Origin: Woeseiaceae bacterium
Lineage (GTDB): Bacteria > Pseudomonadota > Gammaproteobacteria > Steroidobacterales > Woeseiaceae
Reading direction: 5' to 3'
Length of the DNA stretch: 33,844 nucleotides
NCBI GenBank assembly: GCA_028822065.1
Contig: JAPKEL010000017.1
Coordinates: 1 to 33,844 of the forward strand
This document shows positions 32,878 through 33,844 of this stretch, one piece after another; the first letter of the stretch is position 1; the number at the start of each line of letters is the position of its first letter. The notes under the pieces are model-generated. The model ran no database searches. It saw nothing but the letters and a program-made list of their open reading frames with translations, and had not been told where the DNA came from. Made by a program: the position numbers and the translations under genes.

Positions 32878-33844
32878 ATGTCTGATTACGGACTCATAAT
32901 AAATGGAAAAAAAGTTTTTTCTAGCAACACGTTTTCTGTATTAAACCCAGCAAACGAAGAGGTTATAGCGGAATGTCCCATTGCTTCAAAGGATCAACTT
33001 GATGAAGCAGTTTCTGCGGCATCTGTAGCCTTTAAAACATGGTCAGCAGAACCAGATAATATCAAATCAGAAGCTTGTGGAAATATATCAGCAGCCATTA
33101 CTGAGCACGCAGAAGAATTAGCGCATTTACTTACTCTCGAACAAGGAAAACCATTAAATGGTGCGGGTTCACGTTTTGAATTGGGAGGAGCGGCAGGGTG
33201 GGCAGGTTACACCAGCACATTATCACTGCCGGTAAAAACAATTCAAGATGATGACAGTGCTAGAATTCTACAAACCAGAAAACCCATAGGGGTAGTTGGT
33301 TCTATTTTGCCATGGAATTGGCCTTTAATGATCGGTGTTTGGCATGTACTTCCAGCTATTAGGAGTGGCAATACCGTTGTAATGAAACCATCTCCATATA
33401 CGCCACTTAGTACATTAAGAATGGCTGAAATTATGAATGAATGTTTACCCCCAGGCGTTCTAAATTGCGTGTCTGGCGAAGACGAGTTAGGTCAATGGAT
33501 GACCGAGCATTCTGGCATTCAGAAAATTATTTTTACTGGATCAATTCCAACTGGAAAGAGAGTAATGAGCAGCTCATCAGCCACTCTAAAAAGACTTACC
33601 CTTGAATTGGGCGGTAATGATGCAGGGATTGTATTGGATGATGTTGATCCAGCTGCAGTCGCGCCAGGCATAATTGAAGGTGCATTTTTAAATAATGGGC
33701 AAACATGTGCGGCATTAAAGAGACTGTATGTGCATGAATCAGTTCATGATGAATTATGTGAAAAATTAGCTGAGGTGGCTAATGCAGTGCCAATGGGCAA
33801 TGGTTTGAATGAGGCGAACTTACAAGGACCAATTCAAAATAAAA
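32878..33844 (+). CDS. NAD(P)-dependent aldehyde dehydrogenase, N-terminal part (runs off window)
   Basis: The open frame starts at ATG 32878 behind a perfect AGGAGGT and continues past the window end, giving 322 residues of an expected 470-500. N147 (LPWNWP), E243 (LELGGND) and the catalytic C277 (NGQTCAA) are all visible, so the missing part is only the C-terminal third. The substrate is unclear; it is not close to HpaE in wording. Succinate semialdehyde, the end product of the hpa route, is possible but nothing in the sequence shows it. It is divergent from the sulfatase across a 164-base AT-rich gap with no convincing -35/-10 pair. Confidence 0.88.
   Translation, partial: MSDYGLIINGKKVFSSNTFSVLNPANEEVIAECPIASKDQLDEAVSAASVAFKTWSAEPDNIKSEACGNISAAITEHAEELAHLLTLEQGKPLNGAGSRFELGGAAGWAGYTSTLSLPVKTIQDDDSARILQTRKPIGVVGSILPWNWPLMIGVWHVLPAIRSGNTVVMKPSPYTPLSTLRMAEIMNECLPPGVLNCVSGEDELGQWMTEHSGIQKIIFTGSIPTGKRVMSSSSATLKRLTLELGGNDAGIVLDDVDPAAVAPGIIEGAFLNNGQTCAALKRLYVHESVHDELCEKLAEVANAVPMGNGLNEANLQGPIQNK

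Overview
The window is an AT-rich stretch of a proteobacterial chromosome, most likely from a marine gammaproteobacterium. The tRNA-Arg(ACG) and SstT are gammaproteobacterial in type, and there are a TonB-dependent receptor, an exported sulfatase, the marine-type D-glutamate pair DgcN/DgcA and several aromatic-acid genes. The genus cannot be named from the sequence alone. Coding density is high, genes are packed in short operons, and no stretch longer than about 285 bases lacks a CDS (4484-4768, which holds a tRNA and its terminator). No integrase, transposase, CRISPR array or rRNA was seen.

Layout. (1) 1-4710: the 3' end of a tRNA-Ser, a short-chain dehydrogenase, then a leftward block (two-domain HCCA-isomerase/DsbA-like protein, small membrane protein, superinfection-immunity-like SHOCT protein, GMC oxidoreductase), then tRNA-Arg(ACG) with a terminator. 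(2) 4769-7448: a tight operon dgcN-dgcA-VanX-like dipeptidase lipoprotein, which fits salvage of D-Glu and D-Ala-D-Ala from peptidoglycan. (3) 7542-8740: three tandem small exported proteins sharing a four-cysteine C-terminal motif; the middle one also carries a domain resembling the IF-2 N-terminal domain. (4) 8788-10359: SstT Ser/Thr symporter and a DUF4149-like membrane protein. (5) 10449-19411: a homoprotocatechuate (4-hydroxyphenylacetate) meta-cleavage cluster: MTHFR-like gene, MarR regulator, HpaB; then leftward DapA-family lyase, FAH-family HpaG-like enzyme and HpaR; then rightward HpaF, HpaE, LigA-like, LigB-like and an AhpD-like protein. (6) 19519-27355: a xanthine-dehydrogenase-type molybdopterin subunit, an aromatic-acid MFS permease, an IclR regulator, two paralogous membrane proteins, a second MFS protein and a convergent MhpB-like extradiol dioxygenase. 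(7) 27459-31025: HupE/UreJ-like protein, TonB-dependent receptor and a membrane-anchored protein, with a Zur-box-like palindrome directly before the receptor start. (8) 31046-33844: an exported sulfatase and the first two thirds of an aldehyde dehydrogenase.

How it may work together. In region 5, HpaB would hydroxylate 4-hydroxyphenylacetate. A LigAB-type extradiol enzyme, standing in for HpaD, would open the ring. HpaE, HpaF and the HpaG-like FAH protein would then process the product. No HpaC reductase, HpaH hydratase or classical HpaI aldolase is present. The DapA-family protein could replace HpaI, or HpaH and HpaI together if it is a hydratase-aldolase. Two HpaR-like MarR paralogues sit beside intergenic regions that carry the same type of palindrome, TTAA-N4-TTAA, over the promoters. 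Region 7 looks like a zinc-repressed outer-membrane uptake system with an uncharacterised inner-membrane partner.
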